A stretch of DNA of 64,000 nt from Paracyclopina nana. Lineage: Eukaryota; Arthropoda; Copepoda; Cyclopoida; Cyclopettidae. Numbering within the stretch: the stretch's first letter is position 1; each line of letters starts with the position of its first letter. Below are positions 61,808 to 64,000 of the stretch, one piece after another. The stretch lies in assembly GCA_019096065.1 (NCBI GenBank), contig JAGUCH010000002.1, positions 12,226,501 to 12,290,500 on the forward strand, written 5' to 3'. The position numbers and the translations under genes are program-made. The notes under the pieces are model-generated. The model searched no databases. It saw nothing but the letters and a program-made list of their open reading frames with translations, and was not told the DNA's origin.

Positions 61808-63110
61808 TCACGGGGAATCTGCAAATAGATATGTAGCGAAAGTTTTCGCGTCCAAGCTCGGCCTGAACTTGGTTCGCTTAAATTGGCCCGAATCAATGAA
61901 TATTTGGCGTTTTCGGCTATCGTCACCAGCAGCGTTACTAAAATAAAGAAAAGAATACTTTACGTAGATGTCCAATAATTGGGGCTTTTCAATTCTTACA
62001 CTTTCTCTTGATTAGTAGGCAACTTCGCCGCCGGGCCTGTGTAGGTGTCGTCCATGATTTTGTTCTCTCGTCTGGGAATCTTCTTCTGAATGTCGAAATC
62101 GTCGTCATGATCGAGTCCCTGTTGAGCAATTAGAAAAAAAAAATAGCCCACTCGGTGAAAGGACATTAATGATATTTCTACCAATGCTAAGGAAGACACA
62201 TTGCGACTTGAGCCATGGCTATCTGAGTTTATCCAGTCGGCATCTATGATATTTGCTGCATCTAGAAAAGTTGTTCGTGTGTCAGCATTTGCCATCATTG
62301 TCCTAGGAAAAAATCAGGAGGGATATTTTTTTGCAAACTTGGCAAAGTCTGCCATAAATAATACTTGGCCAATGCTGTGTTTGAGACTCCGTGATGGCAG
62401 ATTTTGCAAGATCGTATCGTAGGATTCGTTTTCTCCATTTTCGATTGTTCCCTCAGTAGCCAAGCCTTTCCTGCCTTATGCTGCCAAATCGGGCCATGGG
62501 GCGCGTATTTGGTGTCAGTGGGCGGCACTCTTTTTAGCTGGGAGTGGGTCAAGTCCCTAAACCTTGCAAATGCCTTGTGCTTGCTCACAGCCTCTATCGA
62601 CATGATTTGATGACAATTTCTGGCCGACACGAATGCATTGAAGCCCATTTTCCGCCACATTTCGTTTTTCGCCCGGATAAACGCGCTCAGCTGTTCAAGC
62701 CAGTTTCGGCCCAAGGCCCAAGGTAGCAGTTCCCACCGATTGTCTTCTCGCTCTTCCTCCATTTGATGGGCCAAGTAGAGCGCGATGAAAAAGTTCCTTC
62801 GGGTGTACTCATCGTGGGTGAGGTAGGCCTTTTTGAAGTAGATGAACACCATGGCTAGCAAGTATCTGTCGGAGCACTCATTGCAGGTGTCATGCAAATG
62901 AAAGGCTTCAATGACGGCATCTGTCAGCAGACTCAAAAACTGGTTCACGTCAGCCTCGCTGATTTGATGCCACGGCTGCCTTTTTGCATAGTTTTCCTTC
63001 GCTCTATGATTTGCCACTGGTCTTTGTAACTTTCGCAGTCTAGCTCTCGACCGAAGTAGTTCCGGCTCCGAGTCGTCATCCGATGTGTTCAAAAATGGCT
63101 TTCCCGCCAT
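61808..63110 (-). CDS. SPDY: Speedy/RINGO cyclin-dependent kinase activator
   Basis: Four exons (63110-62365, 62302-62182, 62118-62000, 61937-61808), introns 62-63 nt, encode 371 residues. The Speedy/RINGO box at about 55-185 is unmistakable: LLAMVFIYFKKAYLTHDEYT, RRNFFIALYLAHQMEEE, RWELLPWALGRNWLEQL and MWRKMGFNAFVSARNCHQIM. Speedy proteins bind and activate CDK1/CDK2 without a cyclin; the vertebrate SPDYA protein also works at meiotic telomeres. The C-terminal half is unconserved. At two places the unspliced frame ends within about 70 nt, one of them at a TAA overlapping the GTAAG donor at 61999. Splicing through to exon 4 adds a basic tail (RKRQIFIDSGQFKRTKF); exon 4 is the least certain part. 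Confidence 0.88.
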
Positions 63111-64000
63111 AGTTATGCTAAGCTAGCTGACATTTCGTATGCGTCGATACTCGATTGCGTTCATTTGACGGAGCTCACGGAAGCGGAAACAAAATAAAAT
63201 ATCAACTCCCTCCAATTTCGCGAGATTTACTGTTTAGGCTTTCGCATAAAAAAAAAAATCAAAACAAACGGATTTGTATTTTGTTTACATTTCTTCCTTG
63301 TGAATTGTGATAGTTTGATAGTTTTCTAAGTTTGTTTGCCTTGAAAGTTGATACTATCGCGGAGGTAATGATTTTTATGCTTTGATTTTTGAGCATTAGC
63401 AATCCCTACAGAGATTTTGTTTTCTAGACATAGTGTTCAAATGCGTAAAATGCACCGTGGTTCGGTCATGACAGTGCTATGGGATCCTTGAGCATATCAA
63501 ACCAGAACGCAATGAACACATCATGTGACTAGAAGTGTATTTAGGCACTTTTAAAATTGAAATACCTTGTCCATACACTTTAGCTGTGAGAAAACTTTTC
63601 ATTTTATATATGCTAGCACAGCATTTGTTTTGTATTTACAAGCTGGGCAATTAAAAGGCCTTTATACTTAGGTAGCTTCAAAGATGTCACACGTGCAAAT
63701 TTGGATGTTCAGCGTACTACGTTTAAATGTCCCTCTTTTCACGGTTCCAATGACAACTGTGCCACGGCCGGGCACAATGCAATGGCAATTTACTTTCAAT
63801 TGATAAAAAAGTGTTGTGTACAGACGTCTTTAAAAAAATCCTCTGTATAACTGATTTATTTTTTACATTTGGTGTGAGCTTTCATTTCTATTTTAAAGTT
63901 TTACGTTACTTTTCCTTATGTAACATCATATGCAGTCTTTTAGATTCTCGCTCTAAAAATCCAATGTTACTCTTGTCTATGTTTTATCTTAGGAGGAAGT
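63111..64000. other. Right-hand gene-free end of the window
   Basis: 890 bp of mostly AT-rich sequence upstream of the Speedy gene. GCGGAGGTAATG at about 63359-63370 could be a splice donor of a non-coding first exon of a gene running to the right, but there is no other support. Confidence 0.4.

Overview
The window comes from an arthropod, most likely an insect or other hexapod. The genes are intron-containing and animal-type. Most introns are 50-70 nt with GT-AG borders, TTAGG (the insect telomere motif) recurs throughout the left end, and the orthologues (TAF9, PLGRKT, SUGT1, RFC3, DPYD, USF, HENMT1) align with insect and vertebrate proteins. Genus or order cannot be assigned from what I can see. 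All exon coordinates were worked out by eye from reading frame, splice consensus and family conservation.

Left part (1-20.9 kb): about 109 head-to-tail copies of a 171-bp satellite fill 1-18640 and continue off the left edge. Each copy holds two short TTAGG-like runs. The array is followed by about three copies of a roughly 310-340-bp repeat, two copies of a roughly 300-bp repeat, and a 603-bp element with terminal inverted repeats. I find no credible gene before about 21.1 kb.

Middle part (21.1-40.5 kb) is a dense gene block: an F-box-like protein (-), a REC8-like kleisin (-), TAF9 (+), PLGRKT (-), SUGT1 (-), a POT1-like telomere protein with an additional N-terminal domain (+), RFC3 (+), a secreted Cys-rich repeat protein (-), dihydropyrimidine dehydrogenase (-), PSME3IP1/NIP30 (-) and USF (+). 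Several pairs share divergent promoter regions (REC8-like/TAF9, SUGT1/POT1, PSME3IP1/USF), and convergent pairs have touching or overlapping 3' ends.

Right part (41.5-64 kb): two neighbouring Thr-rich genes on the plus strand share an unusual module, a hydrophobic Ala/Leu-rich stretch followed by GKKRRRR. The remaining genes are all on the minus strand: an EF-hand rhomboid protease, HENMT1 (small-RNA methyltransferase), a divergent AKT-like kinase, a coiled-coil protein, an Ikaros/hunchback-type zinc-finger protein, an acidic secreted protein and a Speedy/RINGO CDK activator. Between HENMT1 and the AKT-like gene lies a 1.6-kb nest of inverted repeats built from a TACTAAAATACGCGAC-type motif.

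Functionally the block is rich in chromosome, telomere and germline genes (REC8-like, POT1, RFC3, SUGT1, HENMT1, Speedy/RINGO) beside a satellite carrying telomere-like motifs. That this proximity matters is inference. The best candidates for new biology are the POT1 architecture, the hydrophobic-GKKRRRR protein family, the divergent AKT, and the two inverted-repeat element families.
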